Origin: Geotrypetes seraphini
Taxonomy: Eukaryota > Chordata > Amphibia > Gymnophiona > Dermophiidae
NCBI RefSeq assembly: GCF_902459505.1
Contig: NC_047084.1
Location: forward strand, 314,293,963 to 314,357,962
DNA: 64,000 nucleotides
Reading direction: 5' to 3'
The translations under genes and the position numbers were made by a program. Each line of letters opens with the position of its first letter. The first letter of the stretch is position 1. Under the pieces are notes generated by a model. It worked only from the letters and a program-made list of their open reading frames with translations, was not told the DNA's origin and did no database searches. Shown here piece after piece: positions 8,636-18,879 of the stretch.

Positions 8636-10905
8636 CTGGGCGTTTTGTCTCTTCCAACATCCTGTGGGCTTTGATGGCACTTTGAGAGGGTAAGGGCAGA
8701 GCGGGTGATGACCTCTTGGACAGTTTGGACGCTGAGAAGGCTTTCGACAAGGTGACCTGGTCTTACCTCTTTTGGGTAGTGCAGCAGTTTGGTATTCGGG
8801 GATCGTTCCATCAGTGGATTGTCAACCTCTTTACTGCACCAATGGCCCAATTGCTTATCAATAAACACCACACTGCTTCATTCCCATTGTATCGGGGCAC
8901 GCGGCAGGGTTGCCCCATTGTCTCCCCTCCTGTTTATCTTCTCTTTGGAACTTTTGGCTTAGAAGATTCGAACTAGTTCGGACATTCCAGGTATCCGAGT
9001 AGGCTCGGAGGAATGCAAAATCACACTATTCGTGGATGACATGTTATTCTTTGTGAGTAACGCGCAGGAGACTATCCCTTGATTGTCCGCTCTTATTGGG
9101 GACTTTGGTACTTTTTCGGGTCTTTGTATTAACTTTGGTAAATCTGAAGCTCTGCCTGTCTCCTCCCCGTGTGTATCATACAATCTCCCGGATTTTCCGT
9201 TTCTTTGGGCAGGGGGGGAACTCAAGTATTTGGAAATTTTTCTAAGTGCAGATTGGCCCAGTGTTTACCGCTGTAATATTTCTAATAAACTGAAGTCTTT
9301 GCAAGAATATTGCGATCGCTGAGGAGACTTGCCCTTATCTTTGTCTGGGAGAGTTGCTCTTGTGAAAATAGTTTTGCTCCCCAAAATCCTTTATCCCCTG
9401 CAGATGATTCCCCTCTGGCTTCGTGGGGCGGATGAACGCTCTTATTGGTCCTTTATTGGCTCCTTCATCTGGCACCGTTGGAGAGTGTGCATTGGTTGGT
9501 GGAAAGTAACGCAGAGTCGTGAGAGTGGTGGGCTTGCTCTGCATGATCTTCGCTTATGTCGCTGCTCTAATGCGGTGGATACATGAGCTCTTTACTGCCA
9601 AATCCCAGTTTGGTCCTATTGGACTTTTTGATTCTTGGACGGCTCCGTATGCGGCATTGGCCTGTTTGGCGTGTCCCCAGTGGCGCTGTCTTCGTCTCGG
9701 CCTCCAATCAGTCTGGCTCACCCCCTTACGGTGGAGGCACAGGATGAGTAAGGGACAGGGCTATTGGGCCTTCCAGATGCTTAGTCAGAGCCCTAATTTT
9801 CTGCCAGGGCTGGGGGCACCTAAGGGCATTGGAGACTGGTTTGGTACTAACCGCTGCTTGGGCCATGTATCTATGGTGGGCTCCATCATGTCACCTTTTC
9901 CTTCATATGATATGCTCCGCAATACCTGGGCCTTGCCTTGCATGCTCTTTTTTGCATACTTACAGCAGCGCCACTACTATCTGGATACCTTTGCCACCAC
10001 CTGGAAGGTGGTCATTTTCTGAAGGTGGATCAGATTTTTTTAATCTCTCCCCGCCGCCCTTAACTCTTTGTCTTTTTGGTATGGGACGGCACAAGCTGAG
10101 AGGGTAGATACACAATTGATAACTCTGGCATCCAAATGGTCACTGGACCTGGGGGAGGTGATTACACCAGGGGCACTTAAAACCTGTTTCGCTAATATAA
10201 CCAGAGGGGTACGCAGTGCTCAATTGCAGGAGCTCCAATTTAAATTGCTCCATCGTACTTCACTAGGATAAAGGGGGTGCGGATGGGCTTGTGGGACTCT
10301 GCTGATTGTGAGAAATGTGGGAGTATGCATATGATCATTGAATGCCCAGTTTTGGGCACTTACTGGAATAGGGTGCTGGACTTTCATAGTTTGAGAATTT
10401 GGAACAGTATTTGATGGAGTGACGATCATCTTTGGATTCCACATGATATTCAGCTATGTAGTCTGTCCAGCTGCATCTTTATGGATGTTTTTTAACTTTT
10501 TACTGAATCTGATGTTTTTTATCCTCTTGTTGGGCTTACAGGTGGGGACAAAAATGAGAACAAGAGCGAGAAGGCCTTGAGCGGAGATGCTCAAGGCCCA
10601 GCCCAGGCAAGAGGCGAGATCTTCGTTCATTGGTACCGGCACATCCTGTGGGTTGGTGCTGCATGCCGGTGCCAGATGGGGTAAGGGGCTTGTTTGGGCA
10701 GGCGGGGGATGCGATTTTTACTATTTGCAGAGACTCTCGGCGTGACACATCATCTGTTTGGTTTTATATTATCTTTTTCAATATTTGTTGTGACATATAT
10801 TTTTTCCTTTATCTACCATGGACCCCTGATGAAGGTTGTCCGAAACACGGACCGTGTTGGGTCCCCCGTTTGGTAAAAAGGTTTTAATATATAGTTTGCT
10901 TGTCA
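8636..10905 (+). mobile_element. 5'-truncated L1/Tx1-type LINE
   Basis: The plus strand encodes pieces of an L1-type ORF2 from the RT core onward: SLDAEKAFDKVTWSYL, RGTRQGCPIV, a degenerate FVDDM box near 9030, SGLCINFGKSE, LSLSGRVALVKIVLLPKILY, and a C-terminal zinc-knuckle-like CEKCG...CPVLGTYW near 10310-10365. The frames are broken in several places. The 3' UTR contains GATGAAGGTTGTCCGAAACA and ends near an AATAAAA signal at about 10906. The upstream half, including the endonuclease, is missing. A slice of the same 3' region recurs at 17477-17642. Confidence 0.82.
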
Positions 10906-11029
10906 CAATAAAATTTGCCTACATCGTTGTACATATCTGCAGTTTTGGTTTGTTTGTTCCTGGCTGGTTTTTTTACAGCAGACAAGGTTGGACCTTCCTT
11001 CTTTTGGTTCTGTTGCTCCAGCATGGGGG

Positions 11030-11158
11030 TGCAATGCCGGTTCTCGGGGGGGAGGGGGACATTCATGGGGGGAACAATGCCGGTTGGAGAGGGGGGGTGC
11101 GATGCCAGTTCTCGGGGGCATTTGCGGGGGGAGTGATACCGGTTCAAGCGGGGGTGGG
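11030..11158 (+). repeat. G-rich degenerate tandem repeat
   Basis: Four degenerate units of GCAATGCCGGTTCTCGGGGG type are separated by runs of G. No coding meaning is seen. Confidence 0.55.
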
Positions 11159-11275
11159 GTGGGGTGCTCGCAAATCGAGTCAACGCTCAGTTTGCAAGTC
11201 ATGATTTGCAAGAATGTTTTGCTTGTCTTGCAAAACACTTGCAAACTGCGTTACTCGCAATCCGAAGTCTGACTG
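11159..11275. mobile_element. Tigger/pogo-like right end
   Basis: The sequence ends CGCAATCCGAAGTCTGACTG before TA and carries GTTTTGCTTGTCTTGCAAAA-type direct phrases, like one terminus of a Tc1/mariner-superfamily element. The left terminus is not found, so the element is partial or its left side is replaced by the G-rich repeat. Confidence 0.5.
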
Positions 11276-12130
11276 TATTCTTTATTGCACACTAATGTTT
11301 TTTCCTACTCAATTGAAACACTATGTACAATCTTTACCTATATGTAATCCGTTGTAGTCATGTAGAGAGCACGTCTCTGAAATGTTTAGTTTATCAGCAC
11401 AATCGCATATACCTCTTTGTTTCCATAAGATGGGAATTTTGGACTATCAACCGGGTATTAATTTGGAGCTATTAGGCCTTATCTATCAACAGGTTTTTCT
11501 AGCTAGTGAATCCTGTGTAATGGCTGAATTTTGATTTCATGTTTGCTCATTTCACCAAAACCCACCTGTCCAGGTTAATAAGCTGCCCCCCCCCCCCCTC
11601 CCGGCTTATTTAAGGCACAGAACTACTTCAGTAGGCAGGTAGGGTGCAATGTTTTAAGCCTAAACTGTTGGAGTCCGTGGCTTAAATATTTCAAACTGTT
11701 TGGCTTTCACTGAGCACTTTTAATTTAGTTTAGCAATTTATGATAATTTGTATTTTATTGGTGAAGATATAAAAGATTAAGGCTATATTGGATGGTTGTT
11801 GGAAAGGGTGTGGTGACAGGAGGAGTTTTAAACATATCTGGTGTAACTACCCTAGAATAAGAGCATTTTGGGACAGCAAATATTAGCATTAGCCAGTTTA
11901 GTGCTGTTTTGCTGTCCAGGAGTTGTTTCTGACCAGCTAAATAGCACTAAATAACGTCTTACGAGTTTTTAAGGGAAAGATGCTGACATTTCAGAGGATT
12001 TAGAATTCTATATTTTGCTAAAGGTGATGTCTCATCAGGTCTTGAGCTGGCAGTAATTTTGTTACCCTGTAGAATGTTGTTTGGAAGTAGGGAACGAATA
12101 TGTATAACTAGCTCTGTGTTCCTCATCATC
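11276..12130. other. unassigned AT-rich intergenic sequence
   Basis: There is a C-run at about 11587-11600 and otherwise ordinary AT-rich sequence. No gene or repeat family is recognised. Confidence 0.35.
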
Positions 12131-12530
12131 AGATCATTTTACTAAGCTGTGAAAAGCATTAGTGTGATCTTACTGTACGTTAAAAAGGCACTACTGTACT
12201 GCAGGACATACTCAAGCATCCCACGGTATTGGGATCAGCGCATGCTACCCATATACTAAAAATAGATTTTTATTTTTATTTTTTTAGTGCAGAGGTATGC
12301 CCTGCACTAATCAGTGTGTGGGCATTGCCATACACTGATTAGCTTGGGAGCCCCTACCACCTACAAAATAGGTGGCAGTAAGAGCTCATGTGCAAATGGC
12401 CATGCATAATTTTGAAATTAGAACATGGTCGTTGATAGGAAAATGGAAATTGCGGCCATTTTAGAGCTGTGCTAAAAAATGTCTTTAGCGCACAGGAAAC
12501 CCACACACTAATAATAGCACAGGTCACTCT
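12131..12530. mobile_element. decayed palindromic MITE
   Basis: CACTAATCAGTGTGTGGGCA (near 12305) faces CACTGATTAGCTTGGGAG. The flanks read TTTACTAAGC...GCACAGGAAACC. This resembles the TTTTACTA-ended MITE at 33211-33350 but without clean ends. Confidence 0.4.
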
Positions 12531-12879
12531 GATAATGGTTTTAAGGATGGTATAGTAAATGTTTTAAACTATTAACAGCCCCTGGAGAATTGAGAACTCT
12601 TGCTGTGAATAATGAGACCATTCTCAGTAATACTCTGAAACAGAAACATTTTGTTTGTACTCAGAAATAAACAGTGTCAATCTCCCTGTTCAGACATGTA
12701 TCACAATTGCTCTAGAGCACATGTGTCAAACACAAGGCCCGTGGGCCAAATCCGGCCCGCCAGGCCTTGCAATGTGGCCCGCACCGCGCTGTCATCACTG
12801 CACGCCGCTGCGTTCCATCACAATGACGCGCGGTGACATAGGAGGCTTGTGATCTCGCCGGCCGTACTTGCTATCTATC

Positions 12880-13335
12880 TCCCCCCATCGACCGCCCCCC
12901 CCAAGAACCTCCGACCGCCCCCCCAGCTGACCCGCAACCCCCCTGGCCGACCCCCACGACACCCCCATCCCCCTTCCCCGTACCTTTCTGTAGTTGGCCG
13001 GACAGACGGGAGCCAAACCCGCCTGTCCGGCAGGCAGCCAACGACGGAATGAGGCCGGATTGGCCCATCCGTCTCAAAGCTCCACCTACTGGTGGGGCCT
13101 AAGGCGCCTGGGCCAATCAGAATAGACCCGGGAGCCTTAGGTCCCATCAGTAGGCGGAGCTTTGAGACGGATGGGCCAATCCGGCCTCATTCCGTCGTTG
13201 GCTGCCTGCCGGACAGGCGGGTTTGGCTCCGTCTGTCCGGCCAACTACAGAAAGGTACGGGGAGGGGGGTGGGGGTGTCGTGGGGGTCGGCCAGGGGGGT
13301 CAGAGGTTCTTGGGGGGGGCGGTCGATGGGGGGAG
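12880..13335. repeat. 0.45-kb hairpin inside the hAT
   Basis: The left arm (12880-13108) and right arm (13129-13335) are near-perfect inverted copies. They contain, for example, GCCTGTCCGGCAGGCAGCCA and its complement, with a loop of about 20 bp around CCTGGGCCAATCAGAATAG. The arms are GC-rich and end in C-runs and G-runs. The structure lies between the left terminus and the transposase start. Confidence 0.88.
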
Positions 13336-13339
13336 GGGG

Positions 13340-13660
13340 GTTTGCGTCGAGGGCAGGAGGGCCTGGGATCCCTCCTGCCCGTAATGTAGTGCAGGGTGGG
13401 GGTAGGGGGTCGCCAGGGCCAGGAGGACTTGGGCTCCCTCCTGGCCCGATATTGTCGGGGAGTTGGGGAATCGGCGGGGCAAGAGGGCTTGGGCTCCTTT
13501 TTGCCCTGATCGTGTCGGGGAGTCGGGGGGGCAAGAGGGCTTGAGCTCCCTCTTGCCCCGATCGTGTTGGGAGTCGGGGAGTCGGCGGTCCTTCGGGGTG
13601 GGGGTGCAGGTGCGTGCGAGCGGTCCTGCTTGGCGTGAATCGGACGTCGGGGGGGGGGGG
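13340..13660 (+). repeat. GC-rich degenerate tandem repeat in hAT leader
   Basis: There are about four units of 60-70 bp carrying GGGCAAGAGGGCTTGGGCTC, CCTCCTGGCCCGAT and TCGGGGAGTCGG. Open frames on both strands here are compositional. It separates the hairpin from the transposase gene. Confidence 0.7.
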
Positions 13661-13835
13661 AACTATGTAAAAAAAATACACAGCAGAAGCTGCCAGTTCC
13701 TGGCATAAAGTGTAGGCATAAAAATCGCAACAGAATCTGCTATCTGTACCCAGCCAGGCATTTATTGACTGACTTTTTCATTCTAACGCAGATTTCCAAT
13801 AAACTACATCTTTTACTGCCAATATTGATCCCAAA

Positions 13836-15656
13836 ATGTCCAGGAAAAGAAAAGTTGACGGTGAAGGCAGACAATTTAATGACAAATGGGAAAATGAATA
13901 CATGTTTGTGCTTAGTGAGGGCAAACCAGTGTGTATATTGTGTTATGAGACAGTGTCGGTGATGAAAGAGTACAATATACGTCGTCATTTTGACACCAAA
14001 CATAATGTTAAGTATGGCAAATATACTTTGGAAGAAAAGCATAAAATTGTTAAAGAACTAAAAGGCAAACTACAATCACAGCAGCAAATGTTTACAAAGG
14101 CTACAGCGAAAAATGATGCTGCAGTGAAAGCAAGCTTTATAGTGGCTGAAGAAATTGCCCATACTTCAAGGTGTTTTTCAGAGGGTGCCTTTTTGAAGCA
14201 ATGCATGCTAAAAGTGTGTGAGAAAGTATGCCCAGACCAGATACAGAGTTTTCAAACTGTTAGTTTGTCAAGAAACACCATTGCAGACAGAGTTCAAGAA
14301 CTCTCAGGAAATCTATCATCACAGCTGGCCGAACAGGCATGCAGTTATCTCGCTTTTTCACTTGCTATCGATGAAAGCACAGACAGCACTGATACAGCGC
14401 AGCTGTCCATCTTTATACGTGCTATGAAGACTGACCTCTCTGTCACTGAGGAACTTTTGGATGTAGCTGCCATGCATGGGACGACGACTGGTAGAGATAT
14501 ATTTGAGGCTGTGGAGAAATCTATAAATAATTTTAAATTACCCTGGGAAAAGTTGGTGGGGCTAACTACCGATGGCGCACCTTCAATGTGCGGAGAAAAG
14601 AAAGGCTTGGTTGGACTAATGAAGGAAAGAATGCAAAAAAGTCACTGCCACACACCCTTGATTACTTATCATTGCATTATCCACCAAGAGGCTATGTGTG
14701 GAAAAGTTCTGGACATGAATGACATAATGACCACAGTCATTAAAACTATTAACTTTATAAGGGCACGTGGCCTGAATCATCGCCAGTTCCAGCAGTTTTT
14801 ACAGGAGGTGGGTGCAGAGCATGGAGACGTGCCATACCACACAGAAGTAAGATGGCTGAGCAAGAGCGCAGTCCTCAAAAGATTTTTTGAGCTCAGAGAA
14901 CAAATTGCTCTTTTCATGGAAAGTAAAGGAAAGCCCTTGCCTGAACTGTCGGATCCTGCCTGGCTATGTGATTTTGCTATGATGTGTGACATATGCGAGC
15001 ATCTCGCCCAACTGAATCTGAAGCTGCAGAGACGCAAACAAGTCATCACAAAGATGTCCGACATGATCACAGCATTCCAGCGTAAACTTCAACTATGGAA
15101 GTCCCAACTGGAACAGGACAATCTTGCCCACTTTCCTGTTTGTTTGAGTATCTCAACCACTATTTCTGGTACTTTTCCTTGCAGTCGGCTGGCTACCAAA
15201 GTTAGCCGTTTACTAAGTGAATTTGAGCGGCGCTTCTCTGACTTTAGAACACAGCACTCAGGCTTTGACATCTTTGCCAATCCTTTTATAGTTGATGTCA
15301 ACAATGTGCCCCATCACCTTCAGATGGAGATAATCGAGCTTCAGTCTGACAGTGGCCTGAAATCAAGGTTTCAGGATGTTGAAATTGAGGACTTCTACCC
15401 TCTACTGCCCCCTGACTCAATGCCAGAGCTCCGACTTCATGCTGCCCGTATTCTATCCATGTTCGGGAGCACCTATCTTTGTGAACAGATGTTTTCAATA
15501 ATGAATCTGAACAAAAACAAGCACAGATCACGCATTACCGATGACAACCTCCATGCTGTTTTGCGGGTTGCTACAGCCCAAGAAATAAAACCGAACATTG
15601 ACTCATTGATACGGGGAAAACGGTGTCAGACATCTAGCCAGAAAACAAAACAATGA
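13836..15656 (+). CDS. hAT transposase, 606 aa, uninterrupted
   Basis: A cut-and-paste transposase of the hAT superfamily, close in build to the Charlie-type transposases that gave rise to human GTF2IRD2, EPM2AIP1 and ZBED genes. Residues 18-58 form a BED zinc finger (C33, C36, H51, H56) for DNA binding. The RNase H-like core includes [11 protein letters not shown] with D179, LTTDGAPSM with D246, and HCIIHQE with C280 and H283 (the C/DxxH signature). EVRWLSK follows at 337-343. The hATC dimerisation region is 533-580 ([20 protein letters not shown]). Length matches full family members (about 600 aa). The first ATG at 13836 is followed directly by basic MSRKRK, a likely nuclear localisation signal. 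No stop or shift is visible. I infer the copy could still be functional, or has only recently stopped being so. Confidence 0.92.
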   Translation: MSRKRKVDGEGRQFNDKWENEYMFVLSEGKPVCILCYETVSVMKEYNIRRHFDTKHNVKYGKYTLEEKHKIVKELKGKLQSQQQMFTKATAKNDAAVKASFIVAEEIAHTSRCFSEGAFLKQCMLKVCEKVCPDQIQSFQTVSLSRNTIADRVQELSGNLSSQLAEQACSYLAFSLAIDESTDSTDTAQLSIFIRAMKTDLSVTEELLDVAAMHGTTTGRDIFEAVEKSINNFKLPWEKLVGLTTDGAPSMCGEKKGLVGLMKERMQKSHCHTPLITYHCIIHQEAMCGKVLDMNDIMTTVIKTINFIRARGLNHRQFQQFLQEVGAEHGDVPYHTEVRWLSKSAVLKRFFELREQIALFMESKGKPLPELSDPAWLCDFAMMCDICEHLAQLNLKLQRRKQVITKMSDMITAFQRKLQLWKSQLEQDNLAHFPVCLSISTTISGTFPCSRLATKVSRLLSEFERRFSDFRTQHSGFDIFANPFIVDVNNVPHHLQMEIIELQSDSGLKSRFQDVEIEDFYPLLPPDSMPELRLHAARILSMFGSTYLCEQMFSIMNLNKNKHRSRITDDNLHAVLRVATAQEIKPNIDSLIRGKRCQTSSQKTKQ

Positions 15657-15934
15657 GCATTTTAGGTACATTCCAATATTACTGTTTTGCTTGATACCAA
15701 TATTACTGTTTTGCTTGATAGCATGTGAGTTGGTTAACAGCACTGTTAAGGAAAAGATTGTTCCACTCATTTTAAATTCACATTTCTGGTTAACATTGTC
15801 AGTTTATGACTGTTCAGTAAACCATTCGGCCCGCGATTTAGGCTGGATTTTAGATTTTGGCCCCTTCTCTGATTGAGTTCGACACCCCTGCTCTAGAGGG
15901 TTTTTTCCCCTGTAGTCTGATTCTTCCAGTAGAA

Positions 15935-16063
15935 CAGGGGTTCTCAACCCAGTTTGAGACGCATCCAATCTGTTGAATTTTTTTAGACAAACACAATAAA
16001 TATGCATAAAATAGCTCTCCATAAAACAGATATCCAGAAAACCAAGTTGGTTGATAACCCATG
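15935..16063. mobile_element. palindromic hAT MITE, degraded member
   Basis: It starts CAGGGGTTCTCAACCCAGTT and ends GGTTGATAACCCATG, with a central AATATGCAT. This matches the layout of the MITEs at 59140-59335 and 59341-59460 but is shorter and more diverged. Confidence 0.55.
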
Positions 16064-16585
16064 CTGTAGGTTTTATTTTATTGTTCTCTTCTCTACCAAA
16101 GAATGGAAGTTATGCACTCCTTGCCACAAGTGTCATAGTTCAAATTATAGCTAACAACCTGCACATTTGCAAGACATGCCAATTTGCTTATTTATAATAA
16201 GCAATAGATAAAAAGAAATGCATCACATTTTAAAATGATGGCAATTTATTGGCAAATCAATTTTTTCTGTTCCAAAACAACATGGCAGTTTGGTAATAAG
16301 AAAAAGTCACAAAAGAAGCAAAATTATATTATGAACAAGCAAATTAAAAAAACCAAAACATTTTTATAGCAGCACATTATTTTTCATTGAGACGAATCAG
16401 CATTCCAAACATGTTGCTTAACACAGTTTCAGTGGTCCATTTACTGTACCAATTACAGTGAATTAATTGTCCTTCCCTGAATTCAGCTGACTTTGTAAGC
16501 CTTTAACTAAAGAAAGTAAAGCCAGTCTTGTTGATTTTTAGTAAAATATAATTTTTTTCAGTAAAATGCCTACGTGTTTCTGATT
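16064..16585. other. probable 3' flank/3' UTR of CYP2U1 relic
   Basis: This AT-rich stretch lies directly downstream, on the minus strand, of the CYP2U1 last exon. TTTATT at 16245-16250 reads as a candidate AATAAA polyadenylation signal on the minus strand. No other feature is seen. Confidence 0.35.
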
Positions 16586-16764
16586 TCATCTGCTGGATAT
16601 GGTAACATTGAATGGAAATGGAGCTAAGGTCAGACCAAACCTTCCCTTTAATGATGGTTTATTGGTTTCATCAGACAAACGAAAGATGAAAGTCTGTAGG
16701 AGATTCACAAACATCAAAAATACTTCCATTTTGGCCAACTGTTCACCCAAACAAACACGACGAC
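16586..16764 (-). pseudogene. CYP2U1: CYP2U1 terminal exon (upstream copy)
   Basis: This is the last coding exon of CYP2U1, carrying the haem-binding loop and C-terminus. After a TTTCTTTAG acceptor, the exon opens in phase 1 and reads [19 protein letters not shown], with the haem-ligand Cys in RRVCLGE. It ends ...[18 protein letters not shown] and a TGA at 16586-16588. Human CYP2U1 ends almost identically. The exon is open and the acceptor intact, so on its own it looks fresh. However, the only matching first exon upstream (29.2-29.7 kb) is disabled, and nothing resembling exons 2-4 lies between; that interval is nearly all transposons. I therefore call it part of a deletion-type pseudogene. 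An unseen donor exon for exon shuffling is a less likely alternative. Confidence 0.85.
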
Positions 16765-17476
16765 CTAAAGAAAAGAAAGAAAACGATGAAATGCATATGA
16801 AAATAACAATTTTCAGGTACAATAGACATCTGCATTTTCATCTCAGTAGAAGAGACTACTTAACAGTCTTATGGATTTGAGAATTTTTCTCTCATCCACC
16901 TAACAAAATAAATTTATACAAAGCTCAAAATGTGAACACAATGATGTATGAGTTTACAAGGGAAAACTTTCAAATTTGAACAATGTAATCAAAATTTAAA
17001 AACCCAGGCAAAAAAAAAAAAAAAATTGACTAGGAAAATGTGTTTTATAAATAACCAATTTATAAACAAAATCTTAAGAGGAAAAGCATTTGGTTTAAAC
17101 AATATGGTATGTGATTATGTAGCTTAAATTTTTTAGATTCTCTGTTTTATGAGAAACATTTAAATGTATTGACATTTGCATATTGATTGGCCTGCAATAC
17201 ATGTACGGTAATCCTCATGCTTAGTGTTGACTGGCCCCAAAGACACTATGAGGCTCATTTTCAAAAAAGACTGACATCCAAAAGAAAGCATAAACTGGCA
17301 CTTGGACATCTTACTGGTCAAAAGGCCCAAGTGGGCATTTTCAAAACTGACTTTCCAGACATCTTTCTGGTTGTTTTGTTTCCAGTGCATGTAAATCTTT
17401 AGGGGGCATGTTAAGAGGTGTGTTTTGGATAGGCTTAGGGTGGCCCGGTTAGACCTGACTAGCAACTTTAAAATCA
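16765..17476. other. residual intron sequence of the CYP2U1 relic
   Basis: AT-rich sequence with an A-run near 17011-17027. A weak MITE-like stretch with TTTTCAAAAAAGACTGACAT phrases lies near 17256-17400. No exon is seen. Confidence 0.35.
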
Positions 17477-17642
17477 TAGTTTGAGAATTTGGAGCAGTAT
17501 TTGATGGAGTGACGATCATCTCTGGATTCCACATGATATTCAGCTAAGTAGTCTGTCCAGCTGCATCTTTATCGATGTTTTTTGACTTTTTACTGAATCT
17601 GCTGGTTTTTATCCTCTTGTCAGGCTTACAGATGGGGCAAAA
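17477..17642 (+). mobile_element. L1 3' fragment, copy of 10383-10550
   Basis: It begins CATAGTTTGAGAATTTGGAG and matches the 3' part of the L1 at 8636-10905 over about 165 bp with few differences. It shares GATGGAGTGACGATCATCTC and GTAGTCTGTCCAGCTGCATC. It is too short to encode anything. Confidence 0.8.
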
Positions 17643-18059
17643 ATTTCATTTTAGCTTCACTGATATTATTAACATAAAATTTTGATTTGATACATCACAA
17701 AGTTATTACACTATATAGCAGTGTTTTTCAACCTTTTTTGGGCAAAGGCACACTTGTTTCATGAAAAAAATCACGAGGCACACCACCATTAGAAAATGTT
17801 AAAAATTTAACTCTGTGCCTATATTGACTATATATAAAGTAATTCTCTTGAATAGGAATCAAATAAACACAAAGAAAGTATTTTATAATGCTGCCACCGC
17901 CAACAACACCGTTGGCGGCGGTGGCACTCAAGTGGCTAAAGAGCCGCAGTTTGCCGGCCTAGGGACAACACTGGAGGGTGGCCAGCTGTGCACCCCCTTG
18001 GGACGTAAACCCGGGGTGGGGCAGTCCGCCCCCCCCCCCCCCACCCTGGTATGCCACTA

Positions 18060-18350
18060 TCTGTACCTCACTCCCTCCCTATGACCAAAAATTCTCCTTT
18101 CTTCTATTCCCCGTGTACACAACCATCTCTTTCCCTCCCTTCCTCTCTCCAAAGTCCATGCCTTCTGTGTCCAAACACTCATTCCCTCCCCCACCTCAGC
18201 ATCTCTTTCCCTCCCTTCCTCTCTCCCAAGTCCATTTCTTCTGTGTCCAAAAACACATTCCCTCCCCCACCTCAGCATCTCTTTCCCTCCCTTCCTCTCT
18301 CCCAAGTTCATGCCTTGTGTCCAAAACGCACTCCCTCCCCCCTTTTGTGT
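18060..18350 (+). repeat. about 66-bp minisatellite inside hAT
   Basis: About four units read CATCTCTTTCCCTCCCTTCC, TCTCTCCCAAGTCCAT and a CTGTGTCCAAAAACAC-type linker. The phrases match the tandem repeat at 1098-1545, linking the two as the same element family. Confidence 0.75.
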
Positions 18351-18469
18351 TCCGTGTTTGCCTCCCAGCCCATCTTTGCAACTTTCTCAGCAAAACGAAG
18401 CTCAAGCCGCGAGGCTTGTCTTCTGCTTCCTGCCTGCCCTGCCGCACACAAATAGCCGAACGGAAGTAT

Positions 18470-18545
18470 TCTCCGACGTCAGCGCTGACGTCGGAGGGCA
18501 GGCTTTGCTTAAGCCCTCCCTCCGACGTCAGCGCTGACATCGGGG
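18470..18545. repeat. paired perfect palindromes TCCGACGTCAGCGCTGACGT
   Basis: Two copies of CCGACGTCAGCGCTGAC occur about 50 bp apart. Each is self-complementary around AGCGCT, and they form the stem region of the hAT interior. Confidence 0.75.
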
Positions 18546-18879
18546 AACGCTTGCGATCGGCTATATGTTAGCTGCAGGGCAGGCAGGAACAGAAGACGAG
18601 CCTCGCGGCTCAAGATGTATTGAACTCCGCGGGTCCCCCGTCCAGCTCTCTCCTGTCCACGTGGGGCGGACTGCCCCTCTCCCTAGACTGGTGGTACTGC
18701 CCTGATGGCGGCCCTGACCGTAAGGCACACCAGGCAACATCTCGTGGCACATTAGTGTGCCGCGGAACAGCGGTTGAAAAACACTGCTATATAGCACACA
18801 AGCAGGGCTCCTATAATGGTGTGCAGCTCAAAATATTGTTTCAGCCTTCATGTTTAAGCCTCTGGGTGGGGTCTTTTAA

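Larger units (their letters stand above)
12718..15890 (+). mobile_element. structurally complete autonomous hAT transposon
   Basis: This 3173-bp element starts CACATGTGTCAAACACAAGG and ends GAGTTCGACACCCCTG, an imperfect inverted pair around TGTCNAAC. It is flanked by a perfect 8-bp duplication CTCTAGAG (12710-12717 and 15891-15898). Inside are a large palindrome (12880-13335), GC-rich leader sequence, and one uninterrupted transposase gene (13836-15656) on the plus strand. The exact duplication and open gene indicate a young insertion. It lies between the CYP2U1 relic and the intact CYP2U1 copy, outside any coding exon. Confidence 0.92.
17719..18786. mobile_element. non-autonomous hAT with exact ends
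   Basis: This 1068-bp element starts CAGTGTTTTTCAACC and ends GGTTGAAAAACACTG, perfect over 15 bp, with a perfect 8-bp duplication CTATATAG (17711-17718 and 18787-18794). The subterminal parts pair as GGCACACT...AGTGTGCC. The interior holds a C-rich minisatellite (18060-18350) and two nested small palindromes (18470-18545). No transposase gene is present. Confidence 0.92.

Noticed and set aside
12875-13730. Several 60-164 codon frames on both strands
   Set aside because: They come from the GC-rich hairpin and tandem repeat in the hAT leader; both strands stay open because of composition.
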